From contig NZ_CP015102.1 in the NCBI RefSeq assembly GCF_002214485.1, positions 1,612,001-1,676,000 of the forward strand: a stretch of 64,000 nucleotides of DNA, written 5' to 3'. A program made the position numbers and the translations under genes. Shown here one piece after another: positions 7,506-15,866 of the stretch; within the stretch, counting starts at the first letter, position 1, and the number at the start of each line of letters is the position of its first letter. This stretch comes from Thermococcus pacificus. Lineage in GTDB: Archaea; Methanobacteriota_B; Thermococci; Thermococcales; Thermococcaceae. A model generated the notes under the pieces. That model made no database searches and was not told where the DNA came from. It worked only from the letters and a program-made list of their open reading frames with translations.

Positions 7506-9934
7506 AGAAGCCGCTTGTAGTAGTACCAGAGGCCCCTGATTATGTCCCTGACCTCAATCATGGTAAACATCTCTGTCCTGTCTATGAGCTTCGCCGTTTC
7601 CTCCCAGCTGTGGGCCTGCAGAACCCTGTAAATCAGCAGCTTTATCTGCCTCTCATCGAGGTAGGGCTTCATCCAGCCGTCGAGGAAGTAGAGCTTGACT
7701 ACCGGCTTTACCGCGTCGACGACGGTGTCGTAGGTGAGAACCTTGCCTGTGAAGGCATCGAGGCGCTTCTTCTGGACATCCGTCAGGTGGACGGGGTATT
7801 CAACGGCCTCTCCAAATGGCGTCTCAAAGAGCCAGCGCGCGATTTCCGGCTCAAGCTCGCGGTGTGTGTCGCCCAACCACTCTGTAAGTCTAATCCTGAA
7901 CTCGTCGTTGGCCTGCTTTATGAGCTTCTTCGCCTTCTCGCTTATCGGCTTGAGGACTATCGCGGTGAACTCGCCGCTGACCGGGTTTCTCGCTGGGCTG
8001 AGGTGAACAACAGCGAAGCCGTTCTTCACCCAGAAGCGAGCAAGCTCCTCGCTGGCACCAAAGCCGGAACCTATCCAGTCGAGGCCCTTCTCGCGAGCTT
8101 CCTTCTCAAGGAGCTCAAGCGCCTTGCTTCCAAGGCCCATGTCCATTGCGTCCGGGTGCGTAGCTATCCTCACGATGCGGTAGCCCTTGAGCTTGGCGAA
8201 CTCCTTCAGCATGTGGTGCTTGACCATCATGTCCGGGATTATGTTTCCGCGCGGCTTGTAGCCCTTGGCCATCTTCTCTATGACGTTCTTGGGGATGTTG
8301 CCCTCTTTCGCTATCTGCACGGCGGTAACTATCTTGCCGTTCTTGAGCCTCAAAACCCTCGCCTCGTGGTGGGGCGCGTCTGCCAAAAGCGCTACGTCGC
8401 TCGGCCTGTTGCGGTAGTGCGCCAGGATGTAGATTCCAACGAAGTGTCTCAGGTCTTCCCTGTCGTGCTCGAACCAGTCGTCGAGGTCAGGCTCCTCGAA
8501 GTAGACCTCCTTTCTCTTTATCAGCTCGTAGTCCTCCTCTGTGAGCTCAACAGGTTCCGCATCGAGGAGGAGGACATCAAAGAGCCACTTCTCAATGGGA
8601 TCGTGGTCGGCGTATCTAATCGGCTCGTCCATGTGAAGCTCCCTAAACTCGCGCTTCTCGCGGGCCTTCTTGAGGAACTTGACCGAGAAGCCCCTGCCTG
8701 CTCCCTCATAGCCGTGCACAGTTGAGGAGTAAACGACGCGGGGCTTGTTAAGGTACTTGTGGAGTATCGGCACGTGGATTCCCGCCGCCTCGTCGAGTAT
8801 GTAAAGGTCGGCGCTCTTCTTGTAGCCTTCGGCCGGCGGATAATAACGCAGGCCTATCTTCCTCGCGTAGAGCTCTTTTATAAGGCCCTTTTCTTCCACA
8901 ACGTAGGGCTTGAAGCCGAGCCTCTCCAAAGCCCTCTTTGCGAAGCGGAAAAGCGATTGGACGTTCTCAGGCTCGGGGGCGGTTACAACTATGCGCGTGC
9001 GCTTTTTCAGAGCGAGGGCCAGGCCAACAGCCGCTATTCCGACGGAAACGCTCTTACCCCTTCCCCTGTCGGCCGTCAGAACGAGCATGCCCTCGTTCTC
9101 AACAAGGTCTTCAAAGGCTTTGAGAACTTCAACCTGCCCTTCCGTGAGGGCCATCTCGTAGAGTTCTCTGGGAAAGAGGGTTTCCTCCGGGATTGGAACA
9201 CCTTTCCTGCCCTTTATCTTCGCTTGGCTCTTTGAGCGCTTCGGCTTCTTCCGTATCTTGCCGTTCTCGGTGATTATGTAGATCTCGCCGTACTCGGTGA
9301 ACTTACGGATGAGCCTCCTGTTGAAGCGCTTCTTCACGTCGTCTATAGTGTAGGGAGGGGTTACCAGGCTCTTGTGGAAGCCCGTCCACATGTCCTTCCA
9401 CTTCTTGAATGGGTGAGCGAGGATGAATATCAGCCCGCCGCCCCTAACCGTTTCAATAATCCTACCGAGGTCGTTAGGAGAGTAGTCGTAGCTCATGTCC
9501 AGAATTAGAAGGTCGTAAGTCCTTCCGAGTATGTCGCGGGTGTGTTTAAAGGTAACCGCCTGGACATTAGCCTCCGAACCCGCTAAGACGTCGAAGTGCT
9601 TTCTGAAAGCTTCGTAGCGCTTTCTACCGAAGGTGTCCTCACCCAGAGCATCGGTGGCGTAGAGAACCTCTATCGCGCTCTCGCTTTCATCTCTCAGGCG
9701 TTTCTTCATAAGCTCGTCGAGAACCTCACTCAAAACCCTAGCCGAGGCCCCGGCCAAAATTCCAGCCAGTTCGGCCTTCCTTTCGGTGTCGCCTTCAATA
9801 ACTATCATTCTCCTGTGGAACTTCTCAAGTGCTTGAGCAAGGGCGGTCTCGGTGAGCTTGAGTACCTCGTCCTTAACCTTCTCGCCTTTGGCGTACTCTC
9901 TCACGTCCTTATCAAAGCGGACCTTGACGGTCAC
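7502..9934 (-). CDS. tmcA: tRNA(Met)/rRNA cytidine acetyltransferase TmcA (Nat10 family)
   Basis: Multidomain RNA N4-cytidine acetyltransferase of 810 aa. It contains an N-terminal TmcA/DUF1726 domain (about 100-230), a RecD-like ATPase with Walker A LTADRGRGKS (about 280) and a DEAA Walker B (YILDEAAGIH), then a GNAT domain with the acetyl-CoA loop ATHPDAMDMGLGSKALELL (about 600) and a C-terminal tRNA-binding region. It uses ATP and acetyl-CoA to make ac4C; in Thermococcus kodakarensis the homologue acetylates CCG sites in many RNAs and supports growth at high temperature. GTG at 9934 after GGGAGGTGA is preferred over GTG at 9943. Confidence 0.92.
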   Translation of the reverse strand: MTVKVRFDKDVREYAKGEKVKDEVLKLTETALAQALEKFHRRMIVIEGDTERKAELAGILAGASARVLSEVLDELMKKRLRDESESAIEVLYATDALGEDTFGRKRYEAFRKHFDVLAGSEANVQAVTFKHTRDILGRTYDLLILDMSYDYSPNDLGRIIETVRGGGLIFILAHPFKKWKDMWTGFHKSLVTPPYTIDDVKKRFNRRLIRKFTEYGEIYIITENGKIRKKPKRSKSQAKIKGRKGVPIPEETLFPRELYEMALTEGQVEVLKAFEDLVENEGMLVLTADRGRGKSVSVGIAAVGLALALKKRTRIVVTAPEPENVQSLFRFAKRALERLGFKPYVVEEKGLIKELYARKIGLRYYPPAEGYKKSADLYILDEAAGIHVPILHKYLNKPRVVYSSTVHGYEGAGRGFSVKFLKKAREKREFRELHMDEPIRYADHDPIEKWLFDVLLLDAEPVELTEEDYELIKRKEVYFEEPDLDDWFEHDREDLRHFVGIYILAHYRNRPSDVALLADAPHHEARVLRLKNGKIVTAVQIAKEGNIPKNVIEKMAKGYKPRGNIIPDMMVKHHMLKEFAKLKGYRIVRIATHPDAMDMGLGSKALELLEKEAREKGLDWIGSGFGASEELARFWVKNGFAVVHLSPARNPVSGEFTAIVLKPISEKAKKLIKQANDEFRIRLTEWLGDTHRELEPEIARWLFETPFGEAVEYPVHLTDVQKKRLDAFTGKVLTYDTVVDAVKPVVKLYFLDGWMKPYLDERQIKLLIYRVLQAHSWEETAKLIDRTEMFTMIEVRDIIRGLWYYYKRLL

Positions 9935-9983
9935 GGCCGTCACCTCCCTGGTAAAAGGGAGAGGAGGGATTTAAAAAGGTAGC

Positions 9984-10889
9984 TCAGGGGTACGCTACTC
10001 CAAGGGCCTCTTCCAACCGCCCCATCTCCTGGGCGTCGAGCCTGTCCCTGAGATAATCCAGGGTTTCGCAGGTGGCGGCACTGTCCATATGGTCAAACGC
10101 CTCATTGAACAGAAGCGAGTAGCAGTCCATAGTGTGCCAGACGTCGCACTCCTGTGAACTGGGTGATTTCCCATCGTCCATTCCACTTGACAGCAAGCTG
10201 TTCAACGCGAAAATCATCGAACCAAAGAAGAGTATCAGGAGAACAAAAGCCACCATCACCCGAAGATGCCCCCTAAGCGAAAGCTTCGAGACCAAAAAGA
10301 GCCAGAGCCAGAAGAGCGCCGAGATTAGAAATGCCACTGAAAGGGCAAGGAGTGACGCGCTAAAGTCCGGCGATCCGGCGAGTTTTCCAGCGGAGGATTT
10401 CATGGACAGGAGCCATTTCAGGGGAGGCGAGGGCCGGAAAACCACCGCAGTCAGGTTCTTCCGGCAGTATTCTTTCTCAAGCCTGAGCATGAGGTAGTAT
10501 CTCTTAACAACCTGAAACGCCATTTGCACTTCCTCGTCGCTGCCGTTGTCAAGAAAATCCCGGAGAGATGATACGGAGTCGTTTAGTTTCCATGAGAGGA
10601 GCCAGGTGAGGTGTTTGTAACTGGGGTCCATACTTCCAATCTTTTCCGGAACCAGAATCTCAAGTTCCCCATCGTTGTAGCGGTGACCGACCGCCCTATC
10701 AAGCAGCTCTTCCGGGGGGAGGAAGGACTCGACCTCCAGCCGGTAAGGTGCCGGCGAGAGGTTGCAAGGGAGCGCGCTAGCCTTTGTCCGGGCGTTTTCG
10801 TACGCTATCCATTGAATTGTAGAGGCGGAAAGCACGAGAATCAAAGCTACTAAGAGTCCCGTGAGGAGTTTTATTCTCGAGAGTTTCAT
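9984..10889 (-). CDS. Membrane-anchored protein of unknown function
   Basis: Unrecognised protein of 301 aa. A signal-anchor helix (residues 7-27) leads into an extracellular domain of about 145 residues, then two close membrane helices (about 180-204 and 215-235). A cysteine-containing C-terminal domain follows (ECDVWHTMDC, CETLDYLRDRL). The ATG at 10889 has GGTTGTGGTG upstream; the first ATG at 10901 is less well placed. It is divergent from the acylpeptide hydrolase gene, and both promoters sit in the 117 bases between them. Four cysteines in the last 55 residues could form disulphides outside the cell. Confidence 0.6.
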   Translation of the reverse strand: MKLSRIKLLTGLLVALILVLSASTIQWIAYENARTKASALPCNLSPAPYRLEVESFLPPEELLDRAVGHRYNDGELEILVPEKIGSMDPSYKHLTWLLSWKLNDSVSSLRDFLDNGSDEEVQMAFQVVKRYYLMLRLEKEYCRKNLTAVVFRPSPPLKWLLSMKSSAGKLAGSPDFSASLLALSVAFLISALFWLWLFLVSKLSLRGHLRVMVAFVLLILFFGSMIFALNSLLSSGMDDGKSPSSQECDVWHTMDCYSLLFNEAFDHMDSAATCETLDYLRDRLDAQEMGRLEEALGVAYP

Positions 10890-11006
10890 CACCACAACCA
10901 TAGTTAATGTCCTTAAATACCTTTCGAGATTGCAAAGACTTGTGAGACAACCATCGAAACGCTAAGCTTTTATACGAAAAAGACCGAATTAATCCGGTGA
11001 TTCTAA

Positions 11007-12902
11007 ATGGCGAAAGGCCTAACCGAGAAAGACCTCGGAAAGTTCAAGCTCGTAGGAAACATCGACGCCTTCAAGAGGAAACTCGTCTTCCAGGTGACGG
11101 AGATAAGTGTTGAGAAAGACGACTACTTCTCAAGGCTCTACCTCTACGACGGCAGGAAGGTCAAGCCCTTCACCTCTGGCAAAAAAGATGGAAACCCGCG
11201 CTTTTCACCGGACGGAAAGCTCGTGGCCTTCACCTCCAAGCGCGACAAGGAGAGCAAGGAGGCCGAGCTTTACGTTATTCCCACTGACGGAGGCGAGGCG
11301 AGGCTCTTAGCGAAGTTCAAGTACGGGATAAGAAATCTCCGCTTCACGGAGGACGGTAAGAGCATAGCCGTTGTGACGCCAATAGACGTCGAGAAGAAGC
11401 CGAAGGATGACGTCCACGTCATCAAGGAGATACCCTTCTGGTTCAACGGCGTTGGCTGGGTCTATGGAAGGAGGAGCGTTGTCTATCTGGTGGACGTCGA
11501 AACCGGACGGAAGAAGCGCCTGACGCCAAAGAACCTCGACGTAAGCCAGATCCGCTTCCACAACGGCAGGTTCTACTTTACCGCCCAAGAGGACCGCGAG
11601 AGGAAGCCGATGGTCAGCGACCTCTACGTCCTTGAGGGGAGGAAGGCAAAGCGCCTAACGCCCGGAAAGTGGAGTGTGAGCGACTTCATCCCGCTCGACG
11701 ACGGAACCTTTATCCTCAAGGCTAACACGAGGGAAAGGGGAATCCCGACCAACACGCACATCTACCACTACGACCCCCAGACCGGCGAGATGAGGAAGCT
11801 CACGAAAAACCTCGACCGCTCCGCTTACAACTCGCTCAACTGCGACGTTAGGGGAAGCCAGAGGGCAGAGCTCGTCTTTAAGGACGGCTGGGTTTACTAC
11901 GTCGCCACCGACGGCCCGAGGGCGAACCTCTTCAGGGTAAACCTCGACGGGAAGATCGAGCGCGTTGTCGGCGGCGATAGGAGCGTCGAGAGCTTTGCCA
12001 TAGGCGACTACATAGCCTTCACCGCCCAGGACGCGGTAACTCCAACGGAGCTTTACGTCATGAGGGACGGGAAGGAGAAGCGCGTTACAGACTTCAACGG
12101 CTGGATTAAGGATTACAACCTCTCACAGCCCGAACACTTTAAGGTTAAGGCCAGCGATGGCGCTGAGATAGACGCGTGGGTTATGAGGCCCCTTGGCTTC
12201 GAGCCGGGCAAGAAGTATCCCGCGGTTCTTGAAATCCACGGCGGGCCTAAAACAGCTTACGGCTACTCCTTCATGCACGAGTTCCACGTCTTGACTGCCA
12301 AGGGCTTCGTTGTGATATTCTCCAATCCAAGGGGAAGCGACGGTTATGGAGAAGAGTTCGCCGACATAAGGGGGCACTACGGGGAGAGGGATTATCAGGA
12401 CCTGATGGAGGTCGTTGATGAGGCCCTAAAGCGCTTCGACTTCATTGACCCGGAGAGGATAGGTGTCACCGGGGGTTCATACGGCGGCTTCATGACGAAC
12501 TGGATAGTGGGCCACACGAACCGCTTTAAGGCCGCGGTAACCCAGCGCTCCATCTCCAACTGGACGAGCTTCTTTGGGACGACGGACATAGGCTACTACT
12601 TCGCTCCCGACCAGATAGGCGGCGACCCGTGGAGCAACACAGAGGGCTACTGGGAGAAGAGCCCGCTGAAGTACGCGCCGAACGTGGAGACGCCGCTCCT
12701 CATAATCCACTCGATGGAAGACTACCGCTGCTGGCTTCCGGAGGCCCTTCAGTTCTTCACGGCCTTGAAGTACCTCGGCAAGACAGTAGAGCTGGCGCTC
12801 TTCCCGGGCGAGAACCACGACTTAAGCAGGGGCGGAAAGCCGAAGCACCGTGTGAGAAGGCTTGAGCTTATTGCCGGGTGGATGGAGAGGTGGCTTAAGT
12901 AA
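11007..12902 (+). CDS. Acylaminoacyl-peptidase / prolyl oligopeptidase family S9C
   Basis: Serine peptidase of 631 aa that in this family removes N-acylated or short N-terminal residues from peptides. The first 370 or so residues form a beta-propeller with WD40-like PD40 strands (FSPDGKLVAFTSKRD, FTEDGKSIAVVT). The alpha/beta-hydrolase domain follows: oxyanion region HGGPKTAYG, nucleophile motif GGSYGGF, acid in HSMEDYRCW and catalytic His in PGENHDLSR. No signal peptide is seen, so it is cytoplasmic. The start follows CCGGTGATTCTAA, with TATA box CTTTTATACG about 35 bases upstream. Length and motifs match Pyrococcus acylpeptide hydrolase. Confidence 0.9.
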   Translation: MAKGLTEKDLGKFKLVGNIDAFKRKLVFQVTEISVEKDDYFSRLYLYDGRKVKPFTSGKKDGNPRFSPDGKLVAFTSKRDKESKEAELYVIPTDGGEARLLAKFKYGIRNLRFTEDGKSIAVVTPIDVEKKPKDDVHVIKEIPFWFNGVGWVYGRRSVVYLVDVETGRKKRLTPKNLDVSQIRFHNGRFYFTAQEDRERKPMVSDLYVLEGRKAKRLTPGKWSVSDFIPLDDGTFILKANTRERGIPTNTHIYHYDPQTGEMRKLTKNLDRSAYNSLNCDVRGSQRAELVFKDGWVYYVATDGPRANLFRVNLDGKIERVVGGDRSVESFAIGDYIAFTAQDAVTPTELYVMRDGKEKRVTDFNGWIKDYNLSQPEHFKVKASDGAEIDAWVMRPLGFEPGKKYPAVLEIHGGPKTAYGYSFMHEFHVLTAKGFVVIFSNPRGSDGYGEEFADIRGHYGERDYQDLMEVVDEALKRFDFIDPERIGVTGGSYGGFMTNWIVGHTNRFKAAVTQRSISNWTSFFGTTDIGYYFAPDQIGGDPWSNTEGYWEKSPLKYAPNVETPLLIIHSMEDYRCWLPEALQFFTALKYLGKTVELALFPGENHDLSRGGKPKHRVRRLELIAGWMERWLK

Positions 12903-12944
12903 GCCCAAAATCTTTTATTTTTTCGCCCCCGAAAGTTCCTAGGT

Positions 12945-13151
12945 ATGAATGTCATCGAAGTCGAAAACCTGACCAAGTACTACGGGAAGCTGAGGGCCCT
13001 CGACTCCGTTTCATTTTCCGTCCCCGAAGGAGTTATCTTAGGAGTAATCGGGCCCAACGGTGCCGGGAAAACCACCCTTATCAAGATTTTGAGCTGTCTG
13101 CTGACCTATGACGAAGGAACCGTCAGGCTCTTCGGGAAGGCCAGCCGCTGA
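12945..13151 (+). pseudogene. Truncated ABC transporter ATP-binding protein
   Basis: The frame gives the first 68 residues of an ABC ATPase: VIEVENLTKYYGKLRALDSV, Walker A GPNGAGKTTLIK and CLLTYDEGTVRLFG. It then stops (KASR, stop) just after strand 3. The Q-loop, signature and Walker B are all missing, and the remainder (about 200 residues) is not found downstream in any frame. It keeps a plausible promoter (TCTTTTATTTT) but cannot make a working ATPase. It opens a 600-base zone of gene fragments. Confidence 0.8.
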
Positions 13152-13176
13152 GGTGGAGGACGGAAAGATTACATAA

Positions 13177-13269
13177 AACTCAATCTGGAGGGCCGCGGAG
13201 ATCGTTGAGAGGAGCGACGTCATCAAGGGGGTCCTAGCTGAACGCTTCAACTTCCACATTTCGGGGTGA
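13177..13269 (+). pseudogene. Coding remnant, C-terminal piece of an unidentified protein
   Basis: After a TAA at 13174 the frame stays open for 30 codons and reads NSIWRAAEIVERSDVIKGVL, then AERFNFHISG and a stop. The residue mix is like a real protein end, but there is no start codon or ribosome site and the parent family was not recognised. Confidence 0.35.
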
Positions 13270-13277
13270 ACAGAAAC

Positions 13278-13394
13278 TTAAAGTGCTCCCTTAATGTTGT
13301 CTTCCTTGAGGGCTCTGAGCTCGGCCTCAAGGTTTTGGAGCCTCTCAAGGCATGGCTTAAGCGACCAAGACCCGATTCTCACAAGGGCCACCAT
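13278..13394 (-). pseudogene. Short ORF or remnant with a helical C-terminus
   Basis: Thirty-eight codons from ATG 13394: MVALVRIGSWSLKPCLERLQ, then NLEAELRALKEDNIKGAL. The end looks like an amphipathic helix, as found at the tails of small regulators or nuclease-associated proteins. An in-frame stop immediately precedes the ATG and there is no ribosome site. It may be a displaced gene end rather than a working gene. Confidence 0.3.
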
Positions 13395-13416
13395 CTAGCT
13401 TAGGGTTTCATTATAT

Positions 13417-13536
13417 TCAACCGTACTTCCAATGCAAAGATGCGTGTTTTAATTCCTTGGTAATACCATTGATGAGTCTTAAGGCCGTTTTCTCATCGGT
13501 GGGTTTGGGATAAGCATTAAGAGTTCTATGAATCAA
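13417..13536 (-). pseudogene. Remnant resembling the C-terminus of a transposase
   Basis: The minus strand encodes HRTLNAYPKPTDEKTALRLI followed by NGITKELKHASLHWKYG and a stop. The pattern of a basic lead, Y/F-P-x-x-E-x-A-x-R-L-I and a long helix recalls the tail of mutator/IS256-type transposases. There is no start, no terminal inverted repeat and no catalytic region. The assignment is from pattern memory and uncertain; that it is coding debris is more secure. Confidence 0.35.
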
Positions 13537-13554
13537 AAAGAAAAAAAGAAAAAC

Positions 13555-15381
13555 TCACCTTTTCCTCCTCAAGAGAACGGGAATCACTGAAAGGCCTATT
13601 ATAGCGGCCGGGCCGCAGATACCACCTGTGCCTTGGTGTGTATTAGTTGTCGTGTGCTTTGTGTTTGAGGTTAGGGTTGCCTCAATTTTCGTCGTTTTCC
13701 CCAGTTCTATTGTTATTTCCCTCACGTAATCCGCATAGTTTTCCTTGACGAGCTTTATGGTGTGTTCTCCTGTCGAGAGCTTGTAGTTTTCAATGGGAGT
13801 GTCCCCAATGTAAGAACCATCAACGTAGACTTTAGCACCACTTGGGTCAGAGTAAACCGTTAGGAAACCGAAGGTCGGAGTTAGCGTGATATTTAGGACT
13901 TTGCTCTCTCCTGGGATGAGGGTTATTGTCGTCGTGTAGTTCTCATAATCCTGCTTGGTGAGTTTTATCGTATGAGTGCCCGAATAGAGTTGTACAGCTA
14001 ATGGGGTAGTCCCCTTGTATTCTCCATCGATGTAAACTTCAGCCCCGGACGGGGTTGAGTTGATTGTGAGTGTTGCCGACCCGTAAAAGGTTCTAACCGT
14101 CAGCTCCACGGGATTAGAATAAGCTTGCGAGTCCTGGGGGGTTACGCTGGAGTTTACGATTTCGGCTTGAGAGTCCATCACCCCGGGATTGGGGATGGTT
14201 ATTTTCGCGTTCGTATCCCCGGAGAAGCCGGGCAGGTCACCATCCGGCGGAAGCCGGAGAACCAACGCACCCCCGGCTACTATAATATCTCCAGTGGGAG
14301 CGAGAGCAACCGCGTGAGGGTCACTGCGGTAAGCCTTCTGCCATTTTATGTCCCCATTCTCGTCAAGCCTGAGAACCCAACCACCAACGCTTACAGTAGA
14401 GCCGGCCACTATAATGTCCCCGTTATCCGCTAACGCAACCGCGTAAGCCACATCCTCATTTTCTCCTCCGTAAGTTTTCTGCCATTTTACGTTACCATTA
14501 GTGTCAAGCCTAAGAACCCAAAAATCCCCTTCACCAGCGCCGAAACTGTAAGTATAGCTGGCCACGATAATGTCTCCATTATCCGCTATGGCAACCGCGT
14601 GAGCATGGTCATTACTGCGTCCTCCATAGGTCTTCTGCCATTTGATATTACCATTAGCGTCAAGTCTCAGAACCCAAACGTTTGAGTAATGTGGAGTTTC
14701 AGTGCCAAAGCTTTCAGTAGAGCTGGCCACTATAATGTCCCCGTTATCAGCTATGGCAAGATTAACACCCCAGAACCCATCTCTTCCGCTTCCTCCGTAA
14801 GTCTTCTGCCATTTAACGTTTCCATTCTCATCAAGCCTAAGAACCCAAACGTCCGCTCTACCAGCGCCGAAGCTCCAAGTGCGGCCAGCCACGATAATGT
14901 CCCCGTTATCCGCTATGGCAACCGCGCGAGCATCGTCATGATCTCTCCCACCGTAAGTCTTCTGCCATTTTATGTTACCATTAGCGTCAAGCCTAAGAAC
15001 CCAAGCATCATCATAACCAGCGCCGAAGCTTTCAGTCCATCCGGCCACAATAATGTCCCCGTTATCCGCTACCGCAACCGCGGTAGCCCTATCATAAATA
15101 TCGCATCTATATGTTCTTGCCCATGCTATGCTTCCGTCAGGGTTTAACTTTATCACGAGGGCATCATTACCACCTGGACCGAAGCTGGAAGTGTAACCCA
15201 CTGCGATGATGCTCCCGTCCGAGAGGACTTTAACGTCGTTGATGGCATCAGTTCCCTCGTAACTCTTCGCCCAGTAGTTGAAGCTGTCCGCTTTAATGCC
15301 CGGTGCCTGAACCAGCACTGCCGAAAAAACGAGCAAAAACACCAGGACGATCGTGGGGACGCGCGCTTTCATTTGACTCAT
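13555..15381 (-). CDS. Secreted seven-repeat beta-propeller and PEGA protein with CGP-CTERM tail
   Basis: Exported protein of 608 aa, predicted to be held at the cell surface. After a signal peptide (1-32) come seven blade-like repeats of 40-55 residues with the core NGDIIVAG...WVLRLDxNGNxKWQKTYGG (about 33-380); repeats 6 and 7 are shortened. Two PEGA domains follow (about 430-565: STPSGAEVYIDGEYKGTTP and SDPSGAKVYVDGSYIGDTP), then a threonine-rich linker and GGICGPA with a hydrophobic segment and RRKR. PEGA domains commonly bind surface layers or partner proteins; no enzyme motif is seen. Start ATG 15381 follows AAGGAGG and overlaps a 22-codon leader ORF by ATGA. Confidence 0.8.
   Translation of the reverse strand: MSQMKARVPTIVLVFLLVFSAVLVQAPGIKADSFNYWAKSYEGTDAINDVKVLSDGSIIAVGYTSSFGPGGNDALVIKLNPDGSIAWARTYRCDIYDRATAVAVADNGDIIVAGWTESFGAGYDDAWVLRLDANGNIKWQKTYGGRDHDDARAVAIADNGDIIVAGRTWSFGAGRADVWVLRLDENGNVKWQKTYGGSGRDGFWGVNLAIADNGDIIVASSTESFGTETPHYSNVWVLRLDANGNIKWQKTYGGRSNDHAHAVAIADNGDIIVASYTYSFGAGEGDFWVLRLDTNGNVKWQKTYGGENEDVAYAVALADNGDIIVAGSTVSVGGWVLRLDENGDIKWQKAYRSDPHAVALAPTGDIIVAGGALVLRLPPDGDLPGFSGDTNAKITIPNPGVMDSQAEIVNSSVTPQDSQAYSNPVELTVRTFYGSATLTINSTPSGAEVYIDGEYKGTTPLAVQLYSGTHTIKLTKQDYENYTTTITLIPGESKVLNITLTPTFGFLTVYSDPSGAKVYVDGSYIGDTPIENYKLSTGEHTIKLVKENYADYVREITIELGKTTKIEATLTSNTKHTTTNTHQGTGGICGPAAIIGLSVIPVLLRRKR
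14400..15080 (-). repeat. Tandem DNA repeats inside the propeller gene, unit 156-165 bases
   Basis: The 14-mer-like core ATAATGTCcCCgTTATC recurs with its plus-strand start at 14411, 14567, 14732, 14894 and 15050, i.e. every 52 to 55 codons. The units are conserved at DNA level, including synonymous positions, so blade number could change by recombination or slippage. Confidence 0.8.
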
Positions 15382-15446
15382 ACCACTGCCTCCTTGTAGG
15401 ACATCAGTGAGCCCGTAACGGGTGGAAAAACCTCTCCATTTTTCAT
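15378..15446 (-). CDS. Leader peptide ORF coupled to the propeller/PEGA gene
   Basis: Twenty-two codons beginning MKNGEVFPPVTGSLMSYKEA and ending VV. The ATG is preceded by GAGGTGAACTCA, a strong ribosome site. Its stop overlaps the start of the propeller gene as ATGA. A minus-strand TATA-like box (AATTATAAATG, about 15482-15492) lies 36 to 46 bases upstream, so a transcript would carry this ORF but not the longer frame that extends upstream of it. It shows no homology to known leader peptides. Its role is inferred: translational coupling or attenuation of the downstream secreted protein. Confidence 0.5.
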   Translation of the reverse strand: MKNGEVFPPVTGSLMSYKEAVV

Positions 15447-15481
15447 TGAGTTCACCTCATTTAGTTTATAGGAGTTCGGAA

Positions 15482-15492
15482 CATTTATAATT
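15482..15492 (-). promoter_or_regulatory. TATA box for the leader ORF and propeller gene
   Basis: On the minus strand the sequence reads AATTATAAATG, 36 bases or more ahead of the leader ORF start. It is the best AT-rich box in the region and sets the short leader ORF as the first translated frame. Confidence 0.45.
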
Positions 15493-15583
15493 ATCTGTTT
15501 TAAGGGAGAACTCCTTAGAATCCGGAGCCCGTTACGGATAACTTTCCGGGTTTGGGTTTGACAAATCAAAAAAGCAAAAAAAC

Positions 15584-15628
15584 TCACCTTCTTCTCAGGA
15601 GGCTGAGCACCACCACCGCTTCAACTTT
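15584..15628 (-). pseudogene. Tail remnant of another CGP-CTERM-like protein
   Basis: Fourteen codons, KVEAVVVLSLLRRR and a stop, give the hydrophobic segment and arginine cluster typical of CGP-CTERM ends, without the Cys-Gly-Pro. The sequence after the stop (GGTGAGTTTTT...TTTGATT on the minus strand) resembles what follows the intact propeller gene. A second surface-protein gene may have stood here and been lost by deletion or recombination between tails. Confidence 0.4.
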
Positions 15629-15866
15629 TTAACTTGATCTTCTCGGGTTTCCCTTTTACCCGTAATCGGGGTTCTGCAACCCGTCTATTTTAAATAAGAC
15701 ATAACTATGTCATCAAAAGGCTGAAGGCCTGAGACCGAAAAACGGCTTTCTCTGGCTTCTTCCAAAACCCCTATAAGATGAAGACATAACCAAGACGTGG
15801 GCGTCCATATCAGTTTCCCAGAAGAAACCCCATTAGACCACTAGGAAACTTAAAAGAGAAAGGGCA
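15629..15866. other. Gene-free stretch with a 10-base inverted repeat
   Basis: No coding signal was found. Near the end of the DUF1931 gene, AGTTTCCCAG (15812-15821) and CTAGGAAACT (15841-15850) form an inverted repeat with one mismatch around 19 bases. It could be a terminator hairpin for the minus-strand gene, or the scar of a short element. It was checked as a CRISPR repeat and is single-copy here. Confidence 0.35.

Noticed and set aside
15447-15587. Upstream extension of the 22-codon leader ORF to 69 codons
   Set aside because: The extension lies upstream of the likely TATA box and has no ribosome site. The internal ATG with GAGGTGA is the better start.
15790-15855. Sequence GTTTCCCAGAAG...TAGGAAACTT looked like a CRISPR repeat
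   Set aside because: It occurs once only; no second copy at repeat-spacer distance and no cas gene is present. It is better described as an imperfect inverted repeat.
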